64,000 bases of DNA from positions 99,522 to 163,521 of the forward strand of contig JAAHFN010000024.1 of NCBI GenBank assembly GCA_010672965.1. The letters are read 5' to 3'. The translations under genes were made by a program, and so were the position numbers. A model generated the notes under the pieces. That model had not been told where the DNA came from. It made no database searches and worked only from the letters and a program-made list of their open reading frames with translations. This DNA comes from Oscillatoria sp. SIO1A7. GTDB taxonomy: Bacteria > Cyanobacteriota > Cyanobacteriia > Cyanobacteriales > Laspinemataceae. Below are positions 7,865-17,714 of the stretch, in pieces. Numbering within the stretch: the stretch's first letter is position 1; each line of letters opens with the position of its first letter.

Positions 7865-9982
7865 ATGGCCAAGATAGATCGGATTATTCAACAAGAGATA
7901 AACCCCTTTGACAGAGTAACTTTTTATGCGGGCAATTTTTGGCAGGAGGAGCAGTCAGAAGCGCTGACGGTGGAGGGTATTCATAAGGAGGCGATCGCCC
8001 AAGTCACGGAAATGCTGGAGATGGTGGCTGCCGACCATCAGACCCGCACCCTATTACTATGCGGCGACCCGGGTTCCGGCAAAAGTTATCTACTCGGACG
8101 CATCAAAAAGCTTCTTAACTCCCGCGCCTTTTTTGCCTATATCGGCCCTTGGGTAGAAAGCGATCGCATTTGGCGTCATATCCTGCGCCATACTGTCGAT
8201 AGCCTGATGCAAGTGCCCGAGAGCGAGAGTCAAGGCAAAGGTAACGGCGAAGGCAAAGGCGAAGGTAAAGGTGAGGCGAAAAGCGAGTCTCAGCTCTTAC
8301 TCTGGCTCCAGAGTCTATCCGCTTTTAGCGATGGCTCCCCGATGAAAAAACTCCTGGGAAAGCGAAACCTCTTTATTCGCAATCTCAGAAGCGCCTATCC
8401 AGTAGGAATCTTCAACCCCAATGAGTTTTTTGGCGCTCTGTATGGCTTGACCGACCCAGAACTCTACCCCCTGGCCTGCGACTGGTTGCGCGGAGACGAC
8501 TTAGACGAACGCAGCCTGGAAATTCTGGGAGTTAAACGTGCCATTGAAACTGAAACTGCTGCCCGGGATACTCTCGCCAATATCGGTAGAATTTCTACAG
8601 CAGTCAAGCCAATTGTTATCTGTTTCGACCAAATCGATCCTGTGGCCGAAACCCCACATGGCTATAGGGAACTCCAGGCATTGTTTACTGCCAATACCAC
8701 TATTCACAATGAAAGACTGCACAACTTTCTAATCGCGATTAGCCTAATTACCAATACCTGGAGACGGAACGAGCAGCAGGTTCTAGAGGCGGACAAAGAT
8801 CGCTTGGATCGGATCGTTTCCCTAGGAGGGATTACCTGGGATGAAGCGGAAGCCCTCTGGGCAAAACGCCTCTATCCCCTGCATCGGCAAGCCAAGCCGA
8901 AACCAGCTTCAGCGATTTATCCCTTAACTCGGGCAGTTCTAGAAGAAAAGTTTCCCGGAGGCAAGACTTTACCCCGAGATACTCTAAAGCTGGGTCGGCA
9001 GATCTTTCAAGAACATAAGGTTAACTTAGGTTTAGATAAGACTAAGCTAGAGAAAACGAAGGAAAAAACCAAGTCCAAACAGCGGACTCCCGCCAAAATT
9101 CCAAGAGATAGTATCCAGGCAGACCCTGATGCAGCTTTTCAATTGCTCTGGAATGATGAATTTAACAAAACCGAGCGGCGAATTGGCAAGATTCGCCATG
9201 TATCGGGTCCAGAAATGATGAGTATGTTGCGAGAAGCTCTAGAAGCTTTAGAGGTGCAGGAGATTCAGCCTCGACTCTTGCCCAGCCAAAAGTACGGCAA
9301 TTATTCTTTTAGTTGCGAACTGCCCGGTTATAAGGGAAAAGTTGGCTTCGTCTGGAGCGAAGAGACGAACATGACTAACTTTTTCTATGTAATGAAAGCC
9401 TGTGCAAAGACAATCGATCTGGGGCTGTGCAAGACTTTGCATCTGATTCGAGCCGAACGCTTTGTGACGACTACAAATAAGAGTTACAATCTTTATCGCA
9501 AACTCTTTGGTGGGAAGACTCATCGTCATATCATCCCAGATATAGAGTCGGTGCATTGCCTCGCCACTTACCACCAGTTTGTCAATGCTGCTGTTGCCGG
9601 AGAGTTGGTGGTGGGCGATCGCACTCCTGACTTGGCGGAACTGCAATCTCTAATCCGCTCTGCTGGCATTTTCCAAGACTGTACTTTATTGCAGGATTTG
9701 CAAGTAGTTGCTGCACGGTCGAAAAAGAGCGAAGCAAAATCATCCAAAACCCAGCAGAAAAAGCAAGTTAGTAATGCCCAAAAAATCACCCTAAGCTTGA
9801 TTAAGCTCAATGGCATACTGGCGCGCAAGATATTAGTGCAAAATGTGAAGGCTCAAGCTGACGATCTCGACAAGTCAAAAATAAATGAAGTTATTCAGCA
9901 GCTTGCCGAGGAAGGTAAAATCCAACTGCTCGGCGACGAAGCCCAAGAAACGCAATTTGTTTGTCTGGCACCAAAGTCGTAG
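7865..9982 (+). CDS. AAA+ family ATPase with C-terminal winged-helix-like end (paralogue 3 of 3)
   Basis: This 705-aa protein is collinear with the genes at 1538 and 3862. It has IDRIIQQEINPFD..TF..GNFWQ at the start, Walker A GDPGSGKS at 67-74, Walker B IVICFDQID, sensor-2-like FPGGKTLPR, and the alpha/beta block ending LATYHQFVN..GELVVG. A KGEGKGE-type low-complexity insertion lies near residues 118-140 and is absent from the paralogues. The ATG is preceded by AGGTG about 9 nt away. A Lys-rich linker near 640 precedes the C-terminal winged segment. Its only nearby upstream partner is the winged-helix-like gene ending at 7780. Confidence 0.82.
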   Translation: MAKIDRIIQQEINPFDRVTFYAGNFWQEEQSEALTVEGIHKEAIAQVTEMLEMVAADHQTRTLLLCGDPGSGKSYLLGRIKKLLNSRAFFAYIGPWVESDRIWRHILRHTVDSLMQVPESESQGKGNGEGKGEGKGEAKSESQLLLWLQSLSAFSDGSPMKKLLGKRNLFIRNLRSAYPVGIFNPNEFFGALYGLTDPELYPLACDWLRGDDLDERSLEILGVKRAIETETAARDTLANIGRISTAVKPIVICFDQIDPVAETPHGYRELQALFTANTTIHNERLHNFLIAISLITNTWRRNEQQVLEADKDRLDRIVSLGGITWDEAEALWAKRLYPLHRQAKPKPASAIYPLTRAVLEEKFPGGKTLPRDTLKLGRQIFQEHKVNLGLDKTKLEKTKEKTKSKQRTPAKIPRDSIQADPDAAFQLLWNDEFNKTERRIGKIRHVSGPEMMSMLREALEALEVQEIQPRLLPSQKYGNYSFSCELPGYKGKVGFVWSEETNMTNFFYVMKACAKTIDLGLCKTLHLIRAERFVTTTNKSYNLYRKLFGGKTHRHIIPDIESVHCLATYHQFVNAAVAGELVVGDRTPDLAELQSLIRSAGIFQDCTLLQDLQVVAARSKKSEAKSSKTQQKKQVSNAQKITLSLIKLNGILARKILVQNVKAQADDLDKSKINEVIQQLAEEGKIQLLGDEAQETQFVCLAPKS

Positions 9983-9985
9983 GCT

Positions 9986-10115
9986 ACTAGGGTGTGGGGT
10001 GTGGGGTGTGGGGTGTGGGGGGTGTGGGGTGTGGGGTGTGGGGTGAAAAGTTAGTTTTCTTACTATTAACTATTAACTATTAACTATTCACTCTGCCCCA
10101 CACCCCACACCCTAG
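9986..10115. repeat. ggtgtgg array with inverted partner
   Basis: Tandem ggtgtgg units run over 9990-10043, an aactatt array over 10065-10088, and cacaccc units in the opposite sense over 10096-10115. The outer arms are complementary and could fold into a long hairpin between the convergent ATPase and DUF3887 genes. It may act as a bidirectional terminator, but no clear T-run was identified. Confidence 0.6.
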
Positions 10116-10131
10116 TCTTACCCTGGCTGGA

Positions 10132-10539
10132 TTACTCTTGGACTGTATCGAAACCGACTATTTCATTGCGATCGTTGAAAATTACCACCAGGTCGCGGTT
10201 GCCCTTCTCAAATTCGCAAGTGACCTCAACTACCTCTGAGTCTGCTTTAGAGCTTATCCGCGCCTTAAATGGACCAGTCTCGGCAACCAAATCGTTCCAT
10301 TCCAGGCCGAGGGCTTGTGGGGTGATCTCTTCTGCGATTTTACTATTGTATTTTTTGAGAGCGCTGCTAAAGTCTCCTTTGGCCAAAAGGTCAATAAATT
10401 CTTCTGCGATCGCCGCTATACCTTCTGCCTGAGCCAGGATTTGTGGTTCTGAGAATCTTGGCACCGAACTGGCGATCGCTGGCATCGATCCTCCCGCCAC
10501 AACAGTTGCCAGCAATAAAACACCTATGTATTTTTTCAT
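10132..10539 (-). CDS. DUF3887-type secreted protein
   Basis: This 135-aa protein has a classical signal peptide: a Lys-rich start (MKK), a hydrophobic core and an ASS/ASA-like cleavage region near residues 22-25. The rest (AEEFIDLLAKGDFSSALKKYN ... LGLEWNDLVAETGPFKARIS ... VIFNDRNEIVGF) matches the pattern of DUF3887, a small NTF2-like domain found in exported proteins. It is probably periplasmic or cell-surface; no substrate is known to me. The ATG at 10539 starts the signal peptide. Confidence 0.75.
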   Translation of the reverse strand: MKKYIGVLLLATVVAGGSMPAIASSVPRFSEPQILAQAEGIAAIAEEFIDLLAKGDFSSALKKYNSKIAEEITPQALGLEWNDLVAETGPFKARISSKADSEVVEVTCEFEKGNRDLVVIFNDRNEIVGFDTVQE

Positions 10540-11187
10540 TTGCTTGTTCTCGAATGGTTAGTCTAATTTTAACGAAGCTTAAGCCAACCCATTTGATTTG
10601 TAAAATAGAGATACCCCTGTGGCAATATTTTGGGTCCTTTTAAGTTCGCATATCGTTTAGAATTGAGACACCGATGCTGCCGTTGAGTTTCCGTCCTGCC
10701 AATTGAGGAGGACCGCATATCGGGCGATCGCCTACTCCCAGATAGCTGCCGACTAGCGAGCCGACTGGAGCGATCGCAATAGTCTTCGATTGTCGAGCCT
10801 GCGATCGCTATTCAAAACAGGACTTACGCATGGACTCTACGGGGAGGGGCGTTCGCGAAGCGTCTCCGCCCCTGAGAATCGCGGGGGTATTGCCCCTACA
10901 AATACTAGATGTGGGTATTTTGCGTAAGTCCTGTCAAAAACAAAATAGCCGTAGATTGCCGGGCCTGCGATCGCTATTCAAACAGGACTGCTTTTTTGCC
11001 CAATGCCCAATCGGCAGGTATGGTGCCCCATGCCCCATGCCCCATGCCCCATGCCCCATGCCCCATTTAAAAATTACTAATCCAGATTCTTAAAAAAAGC
11101 AAAACGAATAAACCCGAATCGGTTAGGATTTAAGAGAACAAATTGTATTGACACAGGACCAAAGTCCAATTAGTCCAAGACGCACCT
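10540..11187. other. 648 bp non-coding region upstream of typA
   Basis: It holds a MITE-like element (10817-10934), two copies of a gcgatcgctattcaaa-type sequence near 10801 and 10969, and a gccccat tandem array (11024-11066). No coding sequence is supported. Confidence 0.65.
10817..10934. mobile_element. MITE-like element, ACAGGACTTACGCA family, copy 1
   Basis: It has 14 bp perfect terminal inverted repeats: acaggacttacgca at 10817-10830 and its complement at 10921-10934. The interior includes attgcccctacaaat. A second, shorter member with similar ends and interior lies at 17715-17807. There is no transposase inside. No clear target duplication was found. Confidence 0.65.
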
Positions 11188-13011
11188 ATGTCTCTTCCCA
11201 TTCGCAACGTCGCTATCATTGCTCACGTCGATCACGGCAAAACTACTCTGGTTGACGCCCTGCTCAAACAATCTGGCATCTTCCGCGAAGGAGAAGAAGT
11301 ACCCGATTGCGTAATGGACTCTAACCCCTTAGAGCGCGAGCGTGGGATCACCATCCTGTCCAAAAATACTGCCGTTCGCTACAAAGACACCTTAATTAAT
11401 ATTGTCGATACCCCCGGTCACGCCGACTTTGGCGGCGAAGTGGAACGGGTACTGGGTATGGTTGATGGCTGTCTGCTGATTGTGGATGCAAACGAGGGGC
11501 CAATGCCACAAACCCGTTTCGTCCTCAAAAAAGCCCTAGAAAAAGGACTGCGCCCGATAGTGGTGGTCAATAAAATAGACCGACCTCAAGCAGATCCTCA
11601 TGGAGCCGTCGATAAAGTATTAGATTTATTCCTCGAACTCGGAGCCGACGACGACCAGTGCGATTTTCCCTATTTGTTTGCTTCCGGCCTAGCGGGCTTT
11701 GCGACCAAAGACCTGGAGGAGCAGGGAAAAGACGCGACCAAAGACCTGGAGGTGCAGGGAAAAGACATGCAGCCCTTGTTTGAAGAAGTCCTAGAACATG
11801 TTCCGCCGCCAGTGGGGGACCCAAGCAAGCCTTTACAACTGCAAGTTACCACCCTCGATTATTCCGAGTATCTGGGACGAATTGCTATAGGTCGAATCCA
11901 CAACGGCACTATCCAGAGCGGCCAACAAGCAGCCTTGGTGGTGGAAAGCGGAGAGATAATTAAGGGCAAAGTTAGTAAATTAATGGGTTTTGAAGGGCTA
12001 AGGCGAGTAGATTTGCAAGAAGCCTCTGCAGGACAAATTGTAGCGATCGCCGGTTTTGCCGCAGCCAATATCGGCGAAACTATTACCTGCCCGGAGCAAC
12101 CCAAAGCCCTGCCTCCGATCAAAGTTGACGAACCGACTTTACAGATGACTTTTTCGGTCAACGATTCGCCTTTTGCCGGGAAAGAAGGAAGTTATGTCAC
12201 TTCGCGACAACTGCGCGATCGCCTCTGGCGGGAACTAGAAACTAACGTTGCCCTGCGAATAGAGGAAACCGACTCCCCCGACAAATTCTTAGTTTCCGGT
12301 CGGGGGGAACTGCATCTGGGTATACTGATTGAAACCATGCGGCGGGAAGGATACGAGTTCCAAGTCTCGCAACCCCAGGTCATTTATCGGGAAATCAACG
12401 GTCAACCCTGCGAACCTTTCGAGTCTCTGGTATTGGACGTTCCCAAACAATTGGTGGGCGGTTGTATCGATAGACTTGGCGAGCGCCGAGGCGAAATGCA
12501 GAATATGTGCGTGGGCACTAATCGCACCCAATTAGATTTTGCCATTCCCGCCCGAGGCTTAATTGGATTTCGGGGCGATTTCATGCGCTTGACCCGTGGT
12601 CAAGGCATTATGAACCACAGCTTTCTAGAGTACCGATCGCTCGTTGGCGAAATAGAAGCCCGCCGCAACGGCGTTATCATTGCCTTTGAAGAAGGCATCG
12701 CTACTTTCTACGCTCTCAAAAATGCTGAAGACCGAGGCTCCTTCTTTATTAAACCGGGAACTAAGGTCTATAAAGGCATGATTATTGGCGAACACAATCG
12801 CCCTCAAGACTTGGATCTGAATGTCTGCAAAACCAAGCAACTGACGAATATCCGCTCTTCCACCGGCGACGAATTGGTGCAATTGCAACCACCAGTCGAT
12901 ATGAGTCTGGAACGAGCCCTAGAATATATTGGCTCCGATGAGTTAGTAGAAATAACCCCCGAGTCCGTTCGCCTGCGCAAGATGCGAACTAAGAAGTTGG
13001 CTAAGCGTTAG
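11188..13011 (+). CDS. typA: Translational GTPase TypA/BipA
   Basis: This 607-aa ribosome-binding GTPase of the EF-G-like class is involved in stress and cold adaptation and in 50S assembly in bacteria. The G1 loop AHVDHGKT lies at residues 11-18, with RGITI in switch [13 protein letters not shown] as G3, and NKIDRP as G4. The C-terminal domain includes [10 protein letters not shown]. An in-frame tandem duplication of 11 codons (residues 172-182 and 183-193, ATKDLE(E/V)QGKD) lies just before the conserved KDMQPLFE segment; the usual TypA sequence has one such unit. The ATG at 11188 gives the standard [18 protein letters not shown]-terminus. Confidence 0.96.
   Translation: MSLPIRNVAIIAHVDHGKTTLVDALLKQSGIFREGEEVPDCVMDSNPLERERGITILSKNTAVRYKDTLINIVDTPGHADFGGEVERVLGMVDGCLLIVDANEGPMPQTRFVLKKALEKGLRPIVVVNKIDRPQADPHGAVDKVLDLFLELGADDDQCDFPYLFASGLAGFATKDLEEQGKDATKDLEVQGKDMQPLFEEVLEHVPPPVGDPSKPLQLQVTTLDYSEYLGRIAIGRIHNGTIQSGQQAALVVESGEIIKGKVSKLMGFEGLRRVDLQEASAGQIVAIAGFAAANIGETITCPEQPKALPPIKVDEPTLQMTFSVNDSPFAGKEGSYVTSRQLRDRLWRELETNVALRIEETDSPDKFLVSGRGELHLGILIETMRREGYEFQVSQPQVIYREINGQPCEPFESLVLDVPKQLVGGCIDRLGERRGEMQNMCVGTNRTQLDFAIPARGLIGFRGDFMRLTRGQGIMNHSFLEYRSLVGEIEARRNGVIIAFEEGIATFYALKNAEDRGSFFIKPGTKVYKGMIIGEHNRPQDLDLNVCKTKQLTNIRSSTGDELVQLQPPVDMSLERALEYIGSDELVEITPESVRLRKMRTKKLAKR
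11701..11766 (+). repeat. In-frame 33 bp tandem duplication inside typA
   Basis: 11701-11733 and 11734-11766 differ by one base (gag versus gtg, giving Glu versus Val). The duplication adds 11 residues to the G domain without breaking the frame. Confidence 0.93.
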
Positions 13012-13352
13012 GGCACTAGGGTGTGGGGTGTGTAGGGTGTAGGGTGTAGGGTGTGGGGTGTAGGGTGTGGGGTGTAGGGTGTGGGGTGTGGGGTGTAGGG
13101 TGTGGGGTGTGGGGTGTGGGGTGTAGGGTGTGGGGTGTAGGGTGTAGGGGACCTTTAAAAATATGAACAAGGGGACCTTTAAAAATATGAACAAGGAGAC
13201 CTTCGGGACAAGGGGACAATTTTCTTCAGTCATTCCCCATCCTCCCCACACTCCCCACACTCCCCACACACCCCACACCCCACACCCGACACCCCACACC
13301 CTAGACCCCCCATGCCCCATGCCCCATGCCCCATGCCCAATTCCCATCTACC
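13012..13352. repeat. Tandem repeat region between typA and the DUF58 gene
   Basis: 13018-13148 is a long array of ggtgtgg and ggtgtag units. Two near-identical 24-bp units around acctttaaaaatatgaacaa follow at 13148-13195. Cccacac units (13227-13296) and catgccc units (13309-13340) come next, the last reaching almost to the DUF58 start. Open frames here are His/Pro-rich repeat translations and are not annotated as genes. Confidence 0.75.
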
Positions 13353-14519
13353 ATGACTCTCGGACAAAAAACAATTCGCAGAATCGCCGACACCCTGGAG
13401 GCTCGTTGGGCAACGCCAGCTTATGCCGGTTGGGCTCTGGGAGCGTTCTCTATCTGTTTCTTTGGAGCAGCAACCAATACTATGTCGGGATGGCTCTATG
13501 TCATTAGCGGCGTTGGTTTTGCTCTCTTGGGTATGGCAGCAGTGTTGCCAGCTCGCTCCCTAAAATCCCTGAAAGTTCGCCGCCTTCCCATAGAACCAGT
13601 TAGTGCTGGAGACCAGCTTACTATTAGATTAGAAATTGAAAATCCGACCGATAGACCCAAAACTCTGCTGCAAATTTGGGATATTCTGCCGTTGAGGTTG
13701 GGAACTAGAGAAGAAGCGGCAATAGAAGAAATCCCCCCCCGAGGCTTGCATCGTTTTACTTACTATCGTATCGCAGAGGAGCGGGGTGCCTACCGCTGGC
13801 ATGAGGTGCAGTTGCGAACGGGAACGCCCTTGGGATTGTTTTGGTGCCGACGGTCGCGCTCAAGTTCGGCCAAAGCAATTGTCTATCCCCAGGTTTTGCC
13901 TTTAAACGCCTGTCCGCTAATAGATCGCATCGGTCAAGAGGATAGCGTCCTATTGGAGAGCAATCGGCGATCGCAAATTGCTACCTCTGGTGTAACTCGC
14001 AACCTGCGCCCTTACCGACATGGCGACCCCATGCGTCTGATTCACTGGCGTACTAGCGCCCGTTATGGGGAATTTCGAGTTCGAGAGTTAGAAATTTCTA
14101 CCGCAGGTCAAGAAATAATTATTGCTCTGGATAGTAGCGGCAAATGGAATCGAGATGATTTTGAACAAGCGGTTATTGCTGCTGCATCCTTATATTTCTA
14201 CGCAAGCCGCTCGGAGCTACATCCCAAACTCTGGACTGCAGCGACAGAATTGGTCTATGGCGATCGCGTCGTATTGGAAGTTTTGGCAGCAACCCGCCCC
14301 AGGGAAGACTCTAGCAGCAAAGGTCTCCCCCTTTTGCCCCTAATCTGGCTGACTCAAAATCCAGTTAGTTTAAACGATTTGCCCCCCGGAAGCAGGTGGC
14401 TATTGTGGCCCCCCCTAGAAACTCAAAAAGAGAAAACCCTACCGAGCCGTCAATGCCTGGGTCTTGAAGTCCAACGGGATAAATCTTTGCAACTCCAGCT
14501 TCAGTCTCATTTGACATAA
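13353..14519 (+). CDS. DUF58 domain-containing protein
   Basis: This 388-aa protein has two predicted membrane segments near the N-terminus (AGWALGAFSICFFGAA and LYVISGVGFALLGMAAV). A beta-rich region follows, then the DUF58 signature LRPYRHGDPMRLIHW..SARYGEFRVRELE around residues 225-255. DUF58 proteins are often linked to MoxR ATPases and transglutaminase-like proteins, with a VWA-like fold; neither partner is adjacent here. The start is set at the ATG at 13353 (MTLGQKT); an upstream ATG at 13326 lies inside a catgccc repeat and would add nine repeat-derived residues. Confidence 0.86.
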   Translation: MTLGQKTIRRIADTLEARWATPAYAGWALGAFSICFFGAATNTMSGWLYVISGVGFALLGMAAVLPARSLKSLKVRRLPIEPVSAGDQLTIRLEIENPTDRPKTLLQIWDILPLRLGTREEAAIEEIPPRGLHRFTYYRIAEERGAYRWHEVQLRTGTPLGLFWCRRSRSSSAKAIVYPQVLPLNACPLIDRIGQEDSVLLESNRRSQIATSGVTRNLRPYRHGDPMRLIHWRTSARYGEFRVRELEISTAGQEIIIALDSSGKWNRDDFEQAVIAAASLYFYASRSELHPKLWTAATELVYGDRVVLEVLAATRPREDSSSKGLPLLPLIWLTQNPVSLNDLPPGSRWLLWPPLETQKEKTLPSRQCLGLEVQRDKSLQLQLQSHLT

Positions 14520-14856
14520 ATTGCCAAAAGGGAATGAGGCATCGGGAATTGGGGCATTGGGCATTGGGCATTGGGAAAAAACGCGATTAGGGACTTGCAA
14601 GTTAATAATGTACCGTTTCGCGCTATGCTTTCTTAAACAGGCTACGCTTACGATCCATCAATGTAAGCTTAGATTAAATATACTTGTCTTGTTAGATTTT
14701 AGGGGCAATCTCCCCGCGATCGCCCTATCCATAGCTTGCGTAAATCCTAGTGGAGCATATCCTCCAGGTTGTCCAATGCCATCCCCCTAACCCCCTTTGA
14801 AAGCTTTGAAAGGGGATGTGCCATCCCGGTGCCATCCCCCCTACCCTCCTTTTTAA

Positions 14857-15139
14857 GGGTATGTTTTTTATAATCCTCTTTTGGGAGCATTTCAATTTTG
14901 TAAAGGTTAGCCCTTAAGGGCTTTGTTTGTGTAGCCGCGCCTTTAGGCGTCAGGCGGCAAGGTACAAAATTGAAATGCTCCCCCTCTTTTTTGAAGAGAT
15001 CGGTAGGCGGCATACGTTTCTGGGACCCGCGCATTCCAATACAAGAATTTTCTTTAAGAACAAAATCTGTCTCGGGAATGCTATCGCCCCTACACCCTCA
15101 AGGGTACCCTCAAAAATGCCTAATCTAAAAAACATACCC
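14857..15139. mobile_element. MITE-like element, gggtatgttttttata family, interrupted by a second MITE
   Basis: The ends gggtatgttttttata (from 14857) and taaaaaacataccc (to 15139) are inverted copies. The interior has the paired core gcattccaatac and gggaatgctatcgcccctac. With the 108 bp insertion removed, its length (about 175 bp) equals that of the related copy at 29949-30121. A partial third copy ends at 61011. Confidence 0.75.
14883..14982. mobile_element. 100 bp MITE nested in another MITE, with 8 bp target duplication
   Basis: Perfect 20 bp terminal inverted repeats start gggagcatttcaattttgta. The element is flanked by cctctttt at 14875-14882 and again at 14983-14990, an 8 bp target-site duplication. 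The uninterrupted host sequence is visible at 29963-29980. No transposase is present. An 8 bp duplication would fit mobilisation by, for example, an ISL3- or IS66-type transposase, but the parent is not identified. Confidence 0.88.
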
Positions 15140-16582
15140 GCCGATTGCCCCCCTACCCCCCTTTTAAGGCTTTTAAGAGGGGACTGCCCCAATGCCCAAT
15201 GCCCAATGCCCAATTCCCAATGCCCAATTCCCCCATTCTCTGTCAGACGCCTAAGCAAAAATCAAAGAAAATTCATATTTATTTGCTATTAAAGCGAGCG
15301 CTCACTCACAAAAAAATAATAGCTATAAATTCCAAAGTCTCCGATCGCAATGAATGCGGCTACTAATAGCTTTTATAGATAGGGTTCCAAAAAGCCATTT
15401 AGGTTAGAAAATATAATTTGATAAAAATTAATATTTAATCTTCGTCTAAGAAGAAGAACTTATGATATATTCAATTAAAGGAGCAGTTTATAGATAGCTT
15501 CTAGATCGATCGGGGGGACTCGATAGTTAAAGGCAGTAGGGGAAGGAAGAATGCGATCGCAGCTATGCTCCTAAATAGAAGTGGGAGACAAACACTAGGA
15601 GTCGATCGAGAAATTGGAAATTGGATCCAACGACCGGTTCAGGAGCGCATTATGCAAAAAAAGCTCGTTCTGCGGGAAGGGTTTGCGCCCAACAGGCGAT
15701 CGGCAGTCAGCTTACAAGGGCAGCCGGCTCCGCCTAACAGCTTAGCTAGCCCGCTGACTGCTGACTGCTATTTCTCTAGTTTCAAAACTACCTTGACAGG
15801 CTAGTAGGTGCATTGGTCTTGCGATTCTATATAGATAGCATATAGGCATTATGTATATGGTATCTGTAAATTGCTCATATACAAACCCCAAAACTGGCAA
15901 AATTTGTGGTAAGACGGATAGTAATATTTGATATGGCGCGATTGCGATCGCGTCTCCGTAGGAGAAACACCTCCTAGAAGCTCGCGATAGTTATGTTTGT
16001 ATTTAATGGCAAGGGTATGCGGTAAAGACGTTGCCGGTACGCCATCAATTTTTGTCCTTAGCTTTTCAGGGTGGCGGCGGGAGTCGCGAAGCATATAAGT
16101 TTAACTAGCGACAAAAATACTAAACTTAAAGCCCCTGCCAGTATTTTTTCGGAGCTTTAGAAATAACATCTTATCTACGAGCAGAAAATGCTGCCTTTTT
16201 CACTGCTGTATTGTTGCCTAGCTTGCAAATTATGACTCTATTCTAGAGCAGGTATTTTATAGCAAGGTTCGATAGCAGGGTCGTTGATGTAGTAGGGAAT
16301 GGGAGTCTTTTGGGAAAAGAACAGCGCGCCTCTGCCCGGGGTAAGAAGGAGCAAGAAGGGCAAGGCAGAAAAATAGCGGTATATACTTTATGGAAAGGAA
16401 ATAGTATCGTTATTCAATAGGGTAGTTTGCGCTCTCCTAGAATAGGGCGATCGCAAGCGTTTGCGGTGAAAGCTTACTAACATCAAGAGTTCGAGCGATG
16501 AAACCCTTAGCTATTCGAGCGAGAATATTGCTTTGGCAAGGGTAGAGGGTAAATCATAAATGTAAGGCATTTGGGCTAAACC

Positions 16583-17440
16583 ATGCACAAATACAAAGCG
16601 TTGATTTCGCGAAAAACATTGTCCCTGACCCTAGTCGGGGCGATCGCGCTAGCAGCCAGCCCCGGTCAATCGGCAAGGGCAGCTTCATTATCTAGGACAG
16701 AAAGCCAAAGCCCGCTTGAGGGGAACTTAGTCAGCCTGACATTCGAGCCGCCGGCAGAGAAGGCACCAAATAATACCGCGCCCGGAGCCACCCGTGGAGA
16801 ATCGGACTTACAGGCTCAAGCAAGTGCCAGTCAAAATATCCAATTCGAGCCGCCGGGAGATCCGACGCCGGTTAATACTACAGCGGGAGGCACCCGTGGA
16901 AATCAAGTAGAGAAGTTGGTTGCTTTGATTCCCGACAATAATCACGGGCGAACGGTGGAACCTCGTCCCACGTTCTTCGTTTATGTACCCCCCACTTCTG
17001 CAACTCAGGTATTCTTTAGTCTCCAAGACAAAGGGAGGCAGAATCACTATTACACAACTTTAGCTATTTCTGGAAAAGGTGGAGTTGTCAGCGTCACCCT
17101 TCCCGCCGATGTCCCCGAACTGGAAATTGGCAAGGACTATCAATGGTTTTTGATGGCTATAGAACCCGAAAGCCGTCTGAAACCAGGTACGGTAGGGGTC
17201 AGCGGCTGGGTTAAGCGAGTGGAAGCCCCCGCCCAGACTGTTGAGTATTTATCATTGACTCATGTAGAACGGGCTAGTTTGTATGCTTCCTCTGGGATTT
17301 GGTACGACACCTTAAAAGAATTGGCTGTCGGAAAAATAGCTCAGCCCGACAATACTGCCGTAGCTGGGCAGTGGCAAGCGCTTTTGGAGCAAGTAGGATT
17401 AGAGGATATTGCCGCAGAGCCCCTTGCAGAACAGTTCTAA
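16583..17440 (+). CDS. DUF928 domain-containing secreted protein
   Basis: This 285-aa protein has a signal peptide (MHKYKALISRKTLSLTLVGAI..., cleavage near ARA-A around residue 33). DUF928 follows: FEPPGDPTPVNTTAGGTRGN, ALIPDNNHGRTVEPRPTFFVYVPP, FFSLQD, GVVSVTLP and a final W-rich GKDYQWFLM. An earlier copy of the FEPP....NT..G.TRG segment lies near residues 52-71, so the lead motif is duplicated. DUF928 proteins are exported cyanobacterial proteins of unknown function, often near CHASE2 or TPR proteins; none is adjacent here. Confidence 0.85.
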   Translation: MHKYKALISRKTLSLTLVGAIALAASPGQSARAASLSRTESQSPLEGNLVSLTFEPPAEKAPNNTAPGATRGESDLQAQASASQNIQFEPPGDPTPVNTTAGGTRGNQVEKLVALIPDNNHGRTVEPRPTFFVYVPPTSATQVFFSLQDKGRQNHYYTTLAISGKGGVVSVTLPADVPELEIGKDYQWFLMAIEPESRLKPGTVGVSGWVKRVEAPAQTVEYLSLTHVERASLYASSGIWYDTLKELAVGKIAQPDNTAVAGQWQALLEQVGLEDIAAEPLAEQF

Positions 17441-17581
17441 ATTAATATAGCTTTCAGCAATCAGCTGTCAGCAGTCAGCTTTTAGCTTGGAGCGGAGCTG
17501 CGCCAACAGCCTATTACTGTTACTAGCTCGGCGCAAGCTTTTAATTGCGCTAACCTAAAATGCTATATTATGGAGCGATCG

Positions 17582-17613
17582 AGGGATGATTTTTATTAAT
17601 AAAAATCATCCCT
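17582..17613. repeat. Perfect 32 bp palindrome
   Basis: Each half is 16 bp (agggatgatttttatt), with no spacer. It could form a cruciform or hairpin, but the sequence after it has no T-run, so a terminator role is uncertain. Confidence 0.8.
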
Positions 17614-17714
17614 AGTAATATAGATAGGCGTAGGACAGGCGCTCCGCCCGTCCTACGGGAGATTCCAAATTTTTTCTGTGGGTATTTAACCGGACTTGAT
17701 ACTACGCAAATTGT

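Larger units (their letters stand above)
14520..16582. other. 2.06 kb non-coding region with nested MITEs and repeats
   Basis: Gggcattg units lie at 14548-14576. A nested MITE pair lies at 14857-15139, flanked by tcccccctacccc-type repeats. Cccaatgc/cccaattc units run over 15188-15234. A strongly AT-rich stretch (15250-15500) and a cagtcagc-type repeat (15695-15775) follow. 15800-16582 shows no gene or structure I can name, although it must contain the promoter of the DUF928 gene. Confidence 0.65.

Noticed and set aside
13012-13350. Overlapping His/Thr/Pro-rich frames on both strands downstream of typA
   Set aside because: They are translations of ggtgtgg repeats and not plausible proteins.
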